Source of the DNA: Ustulina deusta
Taxonomy: Eukaryota > Ascomycota > Sordariomycetes > Xylariales > Xylariaceae
Length of the DNA: 64,000 bases
NCBI GenBank assembly: GCA_023159155.1
Contig: JAJNNX010000034.1
Coordinates: 434,001-498,000 of the forward strand
Reading direction: 5' to 3'
The translations under genes were made by a program, and so were the position numbers. The notes under the pieces were generated by a model. That model was not told the origin of the DNA. It did not search any database and saw only the letters and a program-made list of their open reading frames with translations. Positions 35,191 through 45,271 of the stretch are shown one piece after another (position 1 is the stretch's first letter; every line of letters begins with the position of its first letter).

Positions 35191-38100
35191 ATGCCTAAAG
35201 CTTCCACGGCATCGACGATGGCAGACGAAGACATTGTCGGCATCATCCAAGTCCCATTAAACGCCTATACTTACCAGCCCGGTAAGGGAAGAGACGAAGA
35301 CCCGGCGATCGTCAAGCATCTCTCCGATATCTTCAAGAAGGAAGGGTGCAAGCCGAATCTTTGGGAACATCATATCAAGGGCGAAATCGACGCCGCGACG
35401 TACAGCAGACTACTGATCGCTCTAGGCCTTTCTGAAGACAGTTTCCGGAGCACCGTGCAAACAGGAAAGTACCCACGGGTGCGTCTCCGGAAGCGCATCG
35501 TCTGTCTCGATGGGCGGCAGAGAATTGCGGCAGCTCGGGGCAAGTTTGGGAAGAGGTTCTGGTGGCCGGTGAAGCTCTATCGCGATCCCCACGTGTCCAG
35601 GTTTTCGCACCAGACCAAATATCCAGACGGTGAAATTTGCTGGCACCTGTTCCGTCTTGCGCTTGGCAGGCCAGATTTGGGCGGAGATTGGAGATCGGAG
35701 CTGTCAAAGAGCAAGAAGAAAATCCTCAACCTTCTGCTCCGAAGAGAAAATGGAGCATTCAAGCACAAAGACATCGTAGCAGCCCTCTGCGCTGTCCTCG
35801 AATTCCCCGGCGCCAGGAAAGGATTCAAGCTTGGCACCATGCACAAGTATACCCCATTGCGGTGCCCCGAGAAACCCGCGCGATACCTCCGCCGTATGTC
35901 GCGCATCTATTGGAGGGTCGCAGGTGATGCCTCCGTAGTACCACACATGGACTCCAAAACCATCGGCTGTCTCCAGCGCCGTAATCCTTCGAATAGCGTT
36001 GATAGAGACTATATCCGACTTATGATGGACTCAGGCCAAATTTTCCGGGGGGTGAAAAGCGTGTCTGTCCGGCGAAGGATCAAAGAAAAACTACTATCTC
36101 TCGATGTTATCTTTCCAAGCTTCGAGACATTCCACCAGAACATGATATACTTCTCTGTCGGGGCCAAGATCTTGAGAAACCATATCATCGACGAGTCTCA
36201 GGATAGAGATCAGAAAGACGGGGAGGAAGGTCTTTTCCAATCCTTACATATGTGCTGGACACCTCCGGAAAGACCGCTCATCGAGGTTTCTGAAGGGATG
36301 CTTCAACCATTGGTGTCGCTGGATGTGGAGTTGGCCTGTATGCTGCTCTTCCTCGACGGACAGAGAGACTGCCTTTATCTATCGAACGAGCCGATTCTTC
36401 AAGACAAGCGCGGCGAGCCTGCCCCGGTGGCTGCCGTGGACCCTTGGTACGTCTTTCGGCTCCGGGCCAGAGCGAGACAATATGGCTTTCGTACGGCTAA
36501 AATCAGCCGCGGACTAGCGGTAAAGCCTCCATCACCACGTCCGCTGGACTTGGATCTCGATTGGGATGTACGAGCGAAGGATTGGCGAGGCGGGAAGCCG
36601 ACCACCCGGAATTTCCTCGGCCTGCAACGAGACGCCTTCCTGCCCACCCTTGAACAAGCTGATAGCCGAGAGAAAGTGACGGCAGTCTTCGTACAAAAGG
36701 ATTTCCTAGAGGCCTTCTTCGACCCGTGGTCGTACGTGACAGACGGACTAGAAATGCCAAGCGATTTGCCCCCTTTCCCCGGGGAAGAAAATATGCAGAT
36801 CGACGACGACACGGACCTGGGGCCTCCACACGAGGATGCGATGCAGGTCAACGAGACCCCACCGCCGTCACAGCCACATGGCCAGTCCTCCCAGCGAGCA
36901 CCTCCAGCCAATCAGGGGTCGCCGATGCAGGAGCCTCCCTCCCAAGTAAACCCACCGACTCTGCAGGTGGATACACGAGAATTAGTGCTCGCCAACACAT
37001 TCGAAAACCCGGTTAGCGGGGGCCATAGCAATCAAAACAGCCGTTACAAGCCATTTAGGCGGCGGGATAGCAAGTCGCGCAAGTCACGCAGCAAATCCCC
37101 CTCCTCCCGAAGTCCCATCTCCCGAAATCAGCGAGAACGGTCTCCAATCCGGCCTCCCACTCATACTACTCCACCCTCCAGAGCCGAAGCAGCCATAGAC
37201 GAGCTGGTAAGGCAATCCCCAATCCATCCCTTACAGAACTCAACACAACCACCTCAGTCCCCCGAGATACAGAACCCAAGCCCGTTCGCAAACCCGCCCC
37301 AGGATAAAGATACCAGTCGCAATGTTGTTCGAAAGAAGCATAGCAAGTCTTCCCGATTTGATCCCTTAAACAGGCCAAACCCATCGAAGCGATCTCCAAT
37401 CCGACCCCCTGATCCTACCCCCCCAAGGCCCGAACTCGCTGAGCCGCCCCGAGCAGAACTAGCTGAAGCCCCCGCCCAGCAAACAACAAGCCTATCCCAG
37501 GATGAGGGTACTAGCCGCAGCTTTGTTCGACGGAAGGATACGACGTCTTCCCGATTTGATCCCTTGAGCAGACCAGGCCGGGTAAAAGCAGGACCGTCGA
37601 AGCGATCTCCAATCCGACCTCCCGGGTCTACTATCGCACCTAGTACCCCCAGAGCCGAACCAGCTGAAGAAGAACCGTCGAGGCGATCCCAAATACATCC
37701 GCCGAATCAGCCACAAGCGCCCCAAGTCCCTGAGATCCTAGAGATCTCAAGCACGTTTACAGACGAGCGTCCAATCCACCAGATACAAGGGCTGGTACCT
37801 AATCAGGCGGAAAACGTTGCGCAGCAAACGACGGGAAATGCACTTCAAGATGAGGATACCAATCGCCAACCACCATCGAGGCGATCTCCAATCCTCCCTC
37901 CCAACTCTACCTCCTCGCAGCTAACAGAAAATGCAAAGAAAATGGCGATCATTAGGCAAAGAAGAGAAGCTAGAGACCAGGCTCGCATCCAGTCTCTCTC
38001 ATCTGCATCCAAAGCGCAAGCAAGGTCTAGAGCCGGGTCATCCTCCCAAGCCAATGGTACCAGCAGAACTAAAAATCGAGCTCGACGACCGAAGCGATCT

Positions 38101-39996
38101 CTAATCCTCCCTCCCGGTCCTATTGGCCCAGTCCCTACAACCTCTAGAGTCGAAACAACTGGAAAAGAGCCGCCGAGTCAGCCACAAGTTTCCCATTCCC
38201 CTGAAATACCGGAGGATCCAAGCACATTCACAGACGAGCGTCGGGCCAGTCAGCTACAAGAGCTGGTGCTCGACCAGACGGCGGACACGCAGCAAACAAA
38301 CAATCTACCTCAGGATGAGGAGCGCAACCGTGACAACCACTTGCCACCTAGGCAACGGGATAGGTCACGCGGCCTGCCGCGCGGTAGGTCACCTTCGTCT
38401 CGGAGCCTCGATTCCCGGAATCGCCGTACACGACCTACAGGCGACCGGTCGCGTTCCCCGATACGCTCCCCGATCGCTCCTCCAGGGCTTACTACTCGGC
38501 CTCGTAGTCCTCTGCGAGCCGAAAGAACTAGAGAAGAGTCATCGAGACGATCGCAAATATATCCGCTGAGCCACCCACAAGCTCCCCAGGTCCCTGAGAT
38601 CCCAGAGATCCTAAGCAGGTTTACAGACGAACGTCGGGCCAGCCAGGTACAGACGATGGATATGCAGCAAAGAGAATATCTATCTCAGGATGAGCGCAAC
38701 AACCAACACAAGCCACCTGAGCAACTGGATAACAGGTCACCAGGCGGGCCGCGTGTTAGGTTCCGCAGCAGGTTACCTTTGTCTTGGAGCCTCGATTCCC
38801 GGAACCGCCGTCAACGACTTACAGGCGGCCGGTCGCGCTCCCCGGTCACTCCATCAGGGCTTACGACTCGGGCTCGTCGTCCTCCCCGAGCCAAAACAGC
38901 TACGCGGCCGTCAAGGCGATCTCCGATCTATCCTCCGCAGAACCAGACACCTCGGCGCAGCGAGAGGCTCCGTCTGCTCAGTGAAGAGCCTCAGACACCT
39001 CGGCGCAGCAACAGCCTCCGTCCGCTCAGTGAAGCGGCTCAGACACCACGGCGCAGCGAGAGACTCCGTCTGCTTAGCGAAGAGCCTGCCGTGCCTACCT
39101 CCATCTCGCGACCTTCACAGAAGCCAACATTAACGAAGAAGGCTGTCCAGGCCAACCCACTAAAACCCCTAAAAAAGCAAAATAGAAACGTTTTACAGGC
39201 ACCAGTTAGGCCTAGGGAGATAAAAAAGGCAATGCCTAAATCCCCCAAACCCAAAGCAGTACCTACTCTTCGAACCACCTCTCCCAGAGCCGAAAACCCG
39301 ATACACCGAAATAAAGAACATCAGAATATGCTCGAGATATCCCAGGCGAGTAATAGACTCCCGGTCACCCAAAATCCATCTAGCGAACCACCAGAAAGGC
39401 TGCCTTCACCCGCCCTAACGCGCGAAGAAGGCTTTGTGACAGGGGACAGAAAGGGTAAAGGAAAGGCAGTCCAAAATGCGGCGGAAACGATTATCAACCA
39501 GCCGGAACGCCCGGCAAAAGGAATATTAACTCGTCTGATAGATTCCGTCGATTTTGCTATGATGCCTAGAGACAAGGCATCATCTAACCCACAACCTTCG
39601 CAAGCACAGTCAAGGAGATCTCCAATCCTCGCTCCCGGGACCGGATTCAGGGTTCCCAGTATGTCCTCGTCCGAAGGGAGCCCTGCGAGAGGACAGCCAG
39701 AGCAGTCCGCAGTCCGACCTCCCGACACTTCCTCCACGTTTAGGGCGCCCAGTATGTCCTCTTCAGAAGGAAGCCTTGGGAGTGGGCAGATGCGATCTCC
39801 AATCCACCCTCCAGTGCCTCCTATCTTCCCCCCTACTAGTGGTTCTGGACGAGAAAACCCTGAGGAAGCGCAGGGCCCCAAAATTCCCCAGAACATTGAT
39901 GCAGAGGGGGTGAGAGGATTCCAACCTTTCTCGGAGTCCAGGGTGAAATACCCTCTGCCGGATGACTGGTGGGGCGAGGACGAGGAGGAGCTTTAG
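35191..39996 (+). CDS. DUF3723-family protein with a long repetitive disordered tail
   Basis: A single intronless frame of 1601 codons starts at ATG 35191 (a second ATG at 35218). The first roughly 500 residues follow the DUF3723 pattern: VCLDGRQRIAAARGKFGKRFWWPVKLY (ParB-like), DGEICWHLFRLALGRPD, GARKGFKLGTMHKYTPLRC and YIRLMMDSGQIFRGV. DUF3723 is a fungal domain of unknown biochemistry that recurs as an auxiliary gene in Starship giant transposons. The remaining 1000 residues are Pro/Ser/Arg-rich and carry about a dozen variants of R-S-P-I-x-P-P, three FTDERRASQ-like segments and a threefold TPRRSERLR repeat, which looks like an SR-type disordered tail. The end is acidic (DDWWGEDEEEL). Location is presumably nuclear. 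The frame is fully open despite the repeats, which argues for selection. Confidence 0.85.
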   Translation: MPKASTASTMADEDIVGIIQVPLNAYTYQPGKGRDEDPAIVKHLSDIFKKEGCKPNLWEHHIKGEIDAATYSRLLIALGLSEDSFRSTVQTGKYPRVRLRKRIVCLDGRQRIAAARGKFGKRFWWPVKLYRDPHVSRFSHQTKYPDGEICWHLFRLALGRPDLGGDWRSELSKSKKKILNLLLRRENGAFKHKDIVAALCAVLEFPGARKGFKLGTMHKYTPLRCPEKPARYLRRMSRIYWRVAGDASVVPHMDSKTIGCLQRRNPSNSVDRDYIRLMMDSGQIFRGVKSVSVRRRIKEKLLSLDVIFPSFETFHQNMIYFSVGAKILRNHIIDESQDRDQKDGEEGLFQSLHMCWTPPERPLIEVSEGMLQPLVSLDVELACMLLFLDGQRDCLYLSNEPILQDKRGEPAPVAAVDPWYVFRLRARARQYGFRTAKISRGLAVKPPSPRPLDLDLDWDVRAKDWRGGKPTTRNFLGLQRDAFLPTLEQADSREKVTAVFVQKDFLEAFFDPWSYVTDGLEMPSDLPPFPGEENMQIDDDTDLGPPHEDAMQVNETPPPSQPHGQSSQRAPPANQGSPMQEPPSQVNPPTLQVDTRELVLANTFENPVSGGHSNQNSRYKPFRRRDSKSRKSRSKSPSSRSPISRNQRERSPIRPPTHTTPPSRAEAAIDELVRQSPIHPLQNSTQPPQSPEIQNPSPFANPPQDKDTSRNVVRKKHSKSSRFDPLNRPNPSKRSPIRPPDPTPPRPELAEPPRAELAEAPAQQTTSLSQDEGTSRSFVRRKDTTSSRFDPLSRPGRVKAGPSKRSPIRPPGSTIAPSTPRAEPAEEEPSRRSQIHPPNQPQAPQVPEILEISSTFTDERPIHQIQGLVPNQAENVAQQTTGNALQDEDTNRQPPSRRSPILPPNSTSSQLTENAKKMAIIRQRREARDQARIQSLSSASKAQARSRAGSSSQANGTSRTKNRARRPKRSLILPPGPIGPVPTTSRVETTGKEPPSQPQVSHSPEIPEDPSTFTDERRASQLQELVLDQTADTQQTNNLPQDEERNRDNHLPPRQRDRSRGLPRGRSPSSRSLDSRNRRTRPTGDRSRSPIRSPIAPPGLTTRPRSPLRAERTREESSRRSQIYPLSHPQAPQVPEIPEILSRFTDERRASQVQTMDMQQREYLSQDERNNQHKPPEQLDNRSPGGPRVRFRSRLPLSWSLDSRNRRQRLTGGRSRSPVTPSGLTTRARRPPRAKTATRPSRRSPIYPPQNQTPRRSERLRLLSEEPQTPRRSNSLRPLSEAAQTPRRSERLRLLSEEPAVPTSISRPSQKPTLTKKAVQANPLKPLKKQNRNVLQAPVRPREIKKAMPKSPKPKAVPTLRTTSPRAENPIHRNKEHQNMLEISQASNRLPVTQNPSSEPPERLPSPALTREEGFVTGDRKGKGKAVQNAAETIINQPERPAKGILTRLIDSVDFAMMPRDKASSNPQPSQAQSRRSPILAPGTGFRVPSMSSSEGSPARGQPEQSAVRPPDTSSTFRAPSMSSSEGSLGSGQMRSPIHPPVPPIFPPTSGSGRENPEEAQGPKIPQNIDAEGVRGFQPFSESRVKYPLPDDWWGEDEEEL
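38949..39087. repeat. Three tandem copies of a coding repeat (about 48 bp) in the DUF3723 tail
   Basis: Each copy encodes PRRSxxLRxLSEExQT-type sequence. The copies differ by a few substitutions and keep frame. Confidence 0.75.
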
Positions 39997-40439
39997 TTTT
40001 TCGGTAAAAAAAAAATACCATTAGCTATTAAATATCTCGTGCCGCCATATACTGCCCGTTAATAGTGATGAGCTGTCATTGTCTTATCTGTGATACTGTA
40101 TTGCATACGCAAAGTTTTCTCACTTATCGCACAAGTTTCAGCCTACTACATTAATGCTATAGCCTGTGCTCGGACAAAATGGAAGGCAAAGGGAGCCAGG
40201 ACAGCGGACGTAAAGCAATGGACCGAGACCTTTAAAGGCTGATCTATATCCGCAGGTTCAAGAAGATCCAAAAACTTAATAGGTAACATCAAGGGGGGGT
40301 AATACATTTAAAAAGCACTACATGAATAACAGGTAACATAGCAGGGTAACCACTCAACCATACAAAAATAACTCGCTCGGTTCCAACGTCAATCTGGTGC
40401 ACCTCCTTTTGCATCCTCTCAGACCTCAGACTATAGGAC
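39997..40439. other. Spacer between converging genes
   Basis: No gene is seen between the DUF3723 gene and the 3' end of the acidic protein gene. A nine-A run follows the DUF3723 stop codon. Confidence 0.5.
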
Positions 40440-41484
40440 TTAGAGGGTCCGTGGCCGCTTGCCTCCGTGTCTAGTTCCTTCTTCATACTCATCGTCGTTG
40501 CTACCATGAGCCGCTATGAACTTCCGCTTCTTCGATGTCACATCTTTCAACTCTAAGCCCAGAGGCTTCAACTCGTTAGAAACAGGTAGTCGCTTGCTGA
40601 TGTTCTGATCACGCTGGGCTTCCTCTCGACGTGGCCGTTGCGCTTCAGGAAGGCCGCTCAGCCACTTCTCCCATAATGCATCATCGAAGTCCTTTGACCG
40701 ATAGGGGTCGGGCTCCTCGAGGCCGCTGTTCGGGACGTTTCCACCATCAGGTTCAAGGGGGAACTGGAGCTCATCACTTTCGTCGCTGTATTCGCTATCG
40801 CCGCCGCCGTCGTCACTGGAAATTGAGATGATCTCGGCTCCGCTGTCTTGGACATCAACATCCTCGAAGCTGTCATTAGAAACAGTTGGCGAAAGGGCAA
40901 GAACCTCTAGGTATTCTTCGTCGTCGGAGAGAAGCCGGTCTCCATGGTCGCCATCTTCAATCGACCTCTCATGCTCTGCCCAATGTAGAGGCGAATTGAC
41001 AGCTGTTGACGTTTCGGAGTGGTAGGAAGCTGGGCGGCCCAACACGGGGATATTGTCAAAACCCGTATCGAGCTGCAGACTACCCACGTAAGGCCCGACA
41101 AACCCTATACCGACCCTTTGCGGGATCAGGTACGAACAGATCCGGAAGGAATCCATGAAACTACGGCTCCTCCTGGGCCAGCCCGCGGCGTCGTAGCGGC
41201 GTTTTTCGTCGAGAATAGCGTCCCATACCCTCAGAAATGACATGATCTGATGCTTGACATCGTAGTAATAGTCAAGTCCGAGGTCCAGCCTCTCCTGGCA
41301 GGCTACTATCGCAGTCGAGTCGTCGTAAGCCACAGTCCCACGGATAAAGGATGCTTCCTCAGGGTGTAGAAGCATCCCGCTATTAATTACGTCTGGCTCC
41401 ATGGCAACGATCGTTTGGTAATATCTACCAAACATTAAGATGTCGTCGACACCGTTCGCAGCAGTGAGGTTGAGAGAGGCCATG
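40440..41484 (-). CDS. Unrecognised acidic, probably nuclear protein
   Basis: The first ATG of the frame (41484, MASLNLTAANG) gives about 347 residues. A globular N-terminal half (ILMFGRYYQTIVAMEPDVINSG; QRVGIGFVGPYVGS) is followed by a Ser/Asp/Glu-rich region (ISISSDDGGGDSEYSDES) and a basic C terminus with KKRKF and GGKRPRTL, both nuclear-localisation-like. No family was recognised. It is convergent with the DUF3723 gene and has the same orientation as the F-box gene behind it. Confidence 0.55.
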
Positions 41485-41658
41485 CCGTGCCTGTTAGGTA
41501 GTTGAGATGTGAAGAGGTAGTTAGGGCGTGGGTGGCGTAGTCGAGATGTGAGTAGGTATGATGGGTGTAATCGGGGTAGTCTGGATGCGAGAAAGGTAGT
41601 TGAGTGTGGTCGGGTCTTTGGGAAAGGATGAACTAGGAGAAACGTTCGATAATTAACG

Positions 41659-42771
41659 TTAGGACGATGGTCCAAGAACCTGGGGCGAGGACGCAGTTGT
41701 CCCTAAAATGGGATGCATACAACTTCGGACCCATTCTAGTTCCAAAGAAGAGGCATCCGAGAAACGGGATGTGTGTGCAGCCGTGGTCCTGGTGGCCTCG
41801 AGCCCGGCCGTGGGTTTTAGTTGGATTCCGTGTAAAACGGATTCCCAAGAGCCTCCAATCATTGCAGTGCGTCGAGCTCGCAGGACAGAAAGAGACGCAT
41901 GGCGTTGGATAAATGTCACCATTGCTCTTTTGGAGACTCGGCCATTGGCTAATTCTACCACCTCCAGCTTTGGCCAAAGAACCTGATCCAAAGGAATCTC
42001 CGTGCTGGTTATGATGTCGTGCATCTCGAGGGACAGCTCTCGAATTCGGCTGAAGGAAGAAAGAAATTGAGACAATTTCCGGCCATCAGAGCATCGTAGA
42101 GAGGTAATCTTAAGGTTTTCGATAAACTCAGCTCGCACTGGCCCTTCAATGTCGTATGGGTTGAAGTTGCCGTTGATCTCGATCTCTGTAACTCGACAAA
42201 AGTCGCTTAGGGCTCCTAGGACCCGCGTCACTGTAGGGCTAACGGAATCTTTCATGTACGGCTGAAGCCAGATCTTTTTCCTCAAGCGAGAATACTGAGG
42301 GTGCTTGAGGTGTGAAGTTCGAAGGTGGGTGAGGGTAATCGACCTCAGGTTGGGTAACGCGTGAAGAGCTACCAGTAAGTCGGACGGTTTGCGAGAACCT
42401 TCACGCAGGATGAAGTCTCTGTAGTCTTGATAAGCTTGATCTGCTGCATGGCTTCTTTGACGGCCAATGTCCATCCGATGGCATCCTCCTAATAGCAGCG
42501 GGTGTGTCTCCCAGCCATCTTGGGTGCAGGCCGGCCAGGTTCCGTGGTATATCGTCAGCTTTTTCGTAGAACGAGCGGCTTCCTCGTTTTGATAGATGAA
42601 GTGCTTGAATTCCTCTAGGCATTCTGCTGTGTTCACGACGGAAAGATGTTGGACGAGGACTGGATACGCTACGTCGGCCATGCGGCTACTGACAAGCCGG
42701 AACTCACGCAGGGCAGCCAGAGGCAGGAGGTTGGCGACAAGCGCCAGAATCTCGGTAGGGAACCGGTCCAT
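41659..42771 (-). CDS. F-box protein
   Basis: A 370-residue intronless frame starts with a typical fungal F-box (FPTEILALVANLLPLAALREFRLVSSRMADVAYP). The rest has leucine-rich-repeat-like segments (LPNLRSITLTH; RIRELSLEMHD; WPKLEVVELANGRVS) suited to substrate recognition by an SCF ubiquitin ligase. It is transcribed away from the MADS-like gene; the roughly 220-bp space between them holds a GATCCCGGA motif. The C terminus loses the repeat pattern after about residue 315, so an alternative 3' exon is possible. Confidence 0.72.
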   Translation of the reverse strand: MDRFPTEILALVANLLPLAALREFRLVSSRMADVAYPVLVQHLSVVNTAECLEEFKHFIYQNEEAARSTKKLTIYHGTWPACTQDGWETHPLLLGGCHRMDIGRQRSHAADQAYQDYRDFILREGSRKPSDLLVALHALPNLRSITLTHLRTSHLKHPQYSRLRKKIWLQPYMKDSVSPTVTRVLGALSDFCRVTEIEINGNFNPYDIEGPVRAEFIENLKITSLRCSDGRKLSQFLSSFSRIRELSLEMHDIITSTEIPLDQVLWPKLEVVELANGRVSKRAMVTFIQRHASLSVLRARRTAMIGGSWESVLHGIQLKPTAGLEATRTTAAHTSRFSDASSLELEWVRSCMHPILGTTASSPQVLGPSS

Positions 42772-42857
42772 GGGAAAAGACTAGACCTGACCTGCTGACT
42801 CTGGACTTCGGTGGCTGGTATATTATTATCGACCTGAGTGGTAAGCCGATAGCCCGT

Positions 42858-42866
42858 GATCCCGGA
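42858..42866 (+). promoter_or_regulatory. GATCCCGGA motif, copy 2
   Basis: An exact copy of the 9-mer in the divergent promoter between the F-box gene and the MADS-like gene. Function is inferred only. Confidence 0.3.
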
Positions 42867-42995
42867 ATTGGGACGTTCTGGGACCTAATATACGGCCGCA
42901 ACATGGTTTAAAATGCCTAGCTTGGCTCTTTCGTGGTTCCACGCTCGAATCCTAGACAACATATGAGTGTATCCTTACATTGGGAGCCCTCGAAA

Positions 42996-43390
42996 ATGGC
43001 CGCACTTGACATCTCCCGACAAGTCTCTCAGCGATCGCAGGACTTCACAAGATCAGATGCAAAGAGGGAGGCAAAACGTCAGGCTACGAAAGCTATCAAA
43101 CGGCGTAATACGTTAATTGGGAAAGCGGACGATCTCCACAACGACTGTGGTTATGAGGTCCTCCTGGCATTACGAAAAGGGCACCGCTCTTATATTTACA
43201 CCTCGGTCGACTCGCCCGACGTTATAGCAGATATTGTGAGTCGCTTACCACGCTAGCTGGCGACGAACTAATATGGCACCAGATGCAAAAATATCTTCTC
43301 CCCGTACTATACACTCCAACCACTGTGAAAGCAAAGAAAGGGCGGAGGTCAGGGAAAGCTGCAGGGAAAGAGCGTCTGAGGGAAGCATAG
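42996..43390 (+). CDS. Small MADS-box-like protein
   Basis: Two exons, 42996-43235 and 43283-43390, give about 115 residues. The intron GTGAGT...ACCAG is 47 bp with an ACTAAT branch site. The first exon is basic (RSDAKREAKRQATKAIKRR), followed by NTLIGKADDLHNDCGYEVLLALRKGHRSYIYTS, matching the MADS-box helix pattern (xTLxKKAxELxxxCxxEVxLxI). The second exon is a Lys/Arg-rich tail. It is much shorter than SRF/Mcm1 proteins and lacks a transactivation region. The start has a good AAAATGG context; an earlier in-frame ATG at 42963 exists. The role is probably DNA binding inside this accessory block. Confidence 0.62.
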
Positions 43391-43736
43391 CAATGCTGGC
43401 CCTAGTGTAGGGGACAAGGGCAATAGAACTAGGCACTACATAGCTCGGAATAAAACCAAATTGTTCGACGAGCAAGTTCTGTACGTGAAGGGAAGCGGAT
43501 GGTCTACAAACCGTGTTGGGCTGATCAGCTTGCGATTCCAACTTGATAGTTCGATGTTATAGGTCTAGAGTTTAAAGTGACAAAAAAATGAAAGGGGTAA
43601 CTAATGACATTTATATTTCCTAAAAAGATTTGCATTGGAACGAACAAGCTATGGTACAGAGATTCTGAGATGAAAACACACAAAAGCCTTCGATGATCCA
43701 TCCTCCGGGGCGGCCTAACCATATAAGCTATACGCC
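43391..43736. other. Short spacer, nothing recognised
   Basis: This lies between the 3' ends of the MADS-like gene and the secreted-protein gene. No feature is supported. Confidence 0.45.
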
Positions 43737-44495
43737 TCAAGTCGTTAGGGTTGTAGTCACCAGTGCGGTAACAGTCTGCGTTATAGTGACTATCGTCCAG
43801 GGCGGAATAGACAGTCGGGTTGTAGAGTTAACTCCGGTGACTCTAGTGGATGTAGCCTGGTTGCTGGAATTGCCGGAGTTCCACCCACGAGTAGGACTCG
43901 GCGTAACGGTGGGTATCAGAACGGGCGTAGTAGATGACGATTGAGGCTGTTGATGGAACGAGATGCTTGTGTTCGTGCCGAAACTCAAAGGCAAACATGC
44001 CATAGTGCCATTCTGTTCGGGGGGCAGTGTTTGATCTCCTGTCCCATTGGAGACCACAGCAAAGCTGCATGCCGAGGATTGTTCGCATTGCCTATGACCA
44101 AGTTAGAAAGCGGTATCATACGCACGGCTATTTTGGGGCGAACCAAATGATACGCGCGTCTCCATTGGGCACACCAGGAGGGACCAGAAAGCTGGCAACC
44201 TGCGGGCCCGGACAAAGGATGGTGGGTGTGAAGGAGTAGGTGATCGGCACGAAGTCTGGATCCGCAAACTGAAGGAGGGCGCGGCACTTCCCAAATAGAC
44301 TCTCGTTTCTATAGAAAGATAATTGTTAGTCCATCCTTAAGCGGCCTAAAGGGGGGTCATCCATTACATTGCGGAGACGTTGGTGGTGCCGGCAACCAAC
44401 TGCATCGGAGGGCTGGAAATGCACACAAGTGGCCAGTCTTCAAAGGCACCTGTCACTACCACCAACATAGCTACCAAGAGGACCGTAGTCTTCAT
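43737..44495 (-). CDS. Secreted protein with a Ser/Thr-rich tail
   Basis: Three exons, 44495-44368, 44308-44144 and 44091-43737, give about 215 residues. The N terminus MKTTVLLVAMLVVVTGA is a clear signal peptide. The ectodomain has paired cysteines (CRALLQF, LCPGPQ, WQCEQSSACSF, MACLPL) and the segment VPPGVPNGDARIIWQC, which matches a recurring layout of fungal extracellular proteins. A Ser/Thr-rich stalk ends TVTALVTTTLTT without an obvious hydrophobic GPI tail. The first intron (GTAATG...CTATAG) is good; the second uses a weak GTTCGC donor with CTAAC and CATAG. The function is unknown; it is probably a cell-wall or secreted protein. Confidence 0.65.
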
Positions 44496-44812
44496 AGTTC
44501 CAGATCTCTCTTGAGCAAATACTCTCTTTATTTTTATTTTTAGAAGTTCCTGAGGCGTAGTAAGGTTTAAAATGATGTGTCACATGGGAGAATGGAAATA
44601 AGCAACGTTGACAACGTCCCTGGATGGGCCAGCATCGAGCTTAAATAGCGGACTCGCTCTCTCATGGTGCCTAGATTTGGGAGGCATACCACCGGCTTTC
44701 AGGGCTTTAGACCACCCTCGATTGTAGTCGCCACGTTCCACGGTTCCCGTCGCCAGGCCACCAGCAGCAGATCACCCAAGTTTCCTACCCAAGAACCATC
44801 ATTGAGCCCGAC

Positions 44813-45271
44813 ATGCAGAACAGCAGCCAGTGGGACGATTGGTGGGAGGAACAGTGTAAAGAGTTCCTACCAGATCCTTTTCCTACACAGGACACCGACA
44901 TGACAAGCCAGCAAGCTGTCGTCCCTGTTATCCCAGAAAGGCAGGGTTACGAGAGCTGGACGTCTAATGAGGACATTAAAAGGTGACGGTTCAGCTCCGT
45001 AGCGAGATCCAAAGCTGACTCCAAACATAGCCTACTCATTACCGTCGGCTCACGGCTGGATAAGATCGAGGTGGCGTTGCACGAGACCAAGGCCCTCTCG
45101 AGCCAGGCGTGTGACGGCCTGTGCACGCTGAAGCATGGGGTAGGTGGTATAGGAGAAGCGGTGGAAAAATTGAAGAAAAGCCTGGGTGCATTCCAGAAAT
45201 GCCTGTACCGCGTCCTGATTGGAAGCGCAGCCGACGAGGGTGATAAATCAGTCGTGGTGGAGTTCACATGA
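44813..45271 (+). pseudogene. Unrecognised gene with one in-frame TGA
   Basis: From ATG 44813 a single frame runs to 45271, interrupted only by TGA at 44984-44986. The first part reads QNSSQWDDWWEEQCKEFLPDP and GYESWTSNEDIK, the second SRLDKIEVALHETKALSSQ and IGEAVEKLKKSLGAFQKCLYRVL. The second part is strongly helical and coiled-coil-like. A TGA-to-TGG or TGA-to-CGA change would give about 152 residues. An intron is less likely because the sequence on both sides of the TGA is open. No family was recognised. Confidence 0.45.

Noticed and set aside
35375..36911. Long minus-strand frames under the DUF3723 gene
   Set aside because: Shadows of a GC-rich coding region whose plus-strand frame has clear family motifs.
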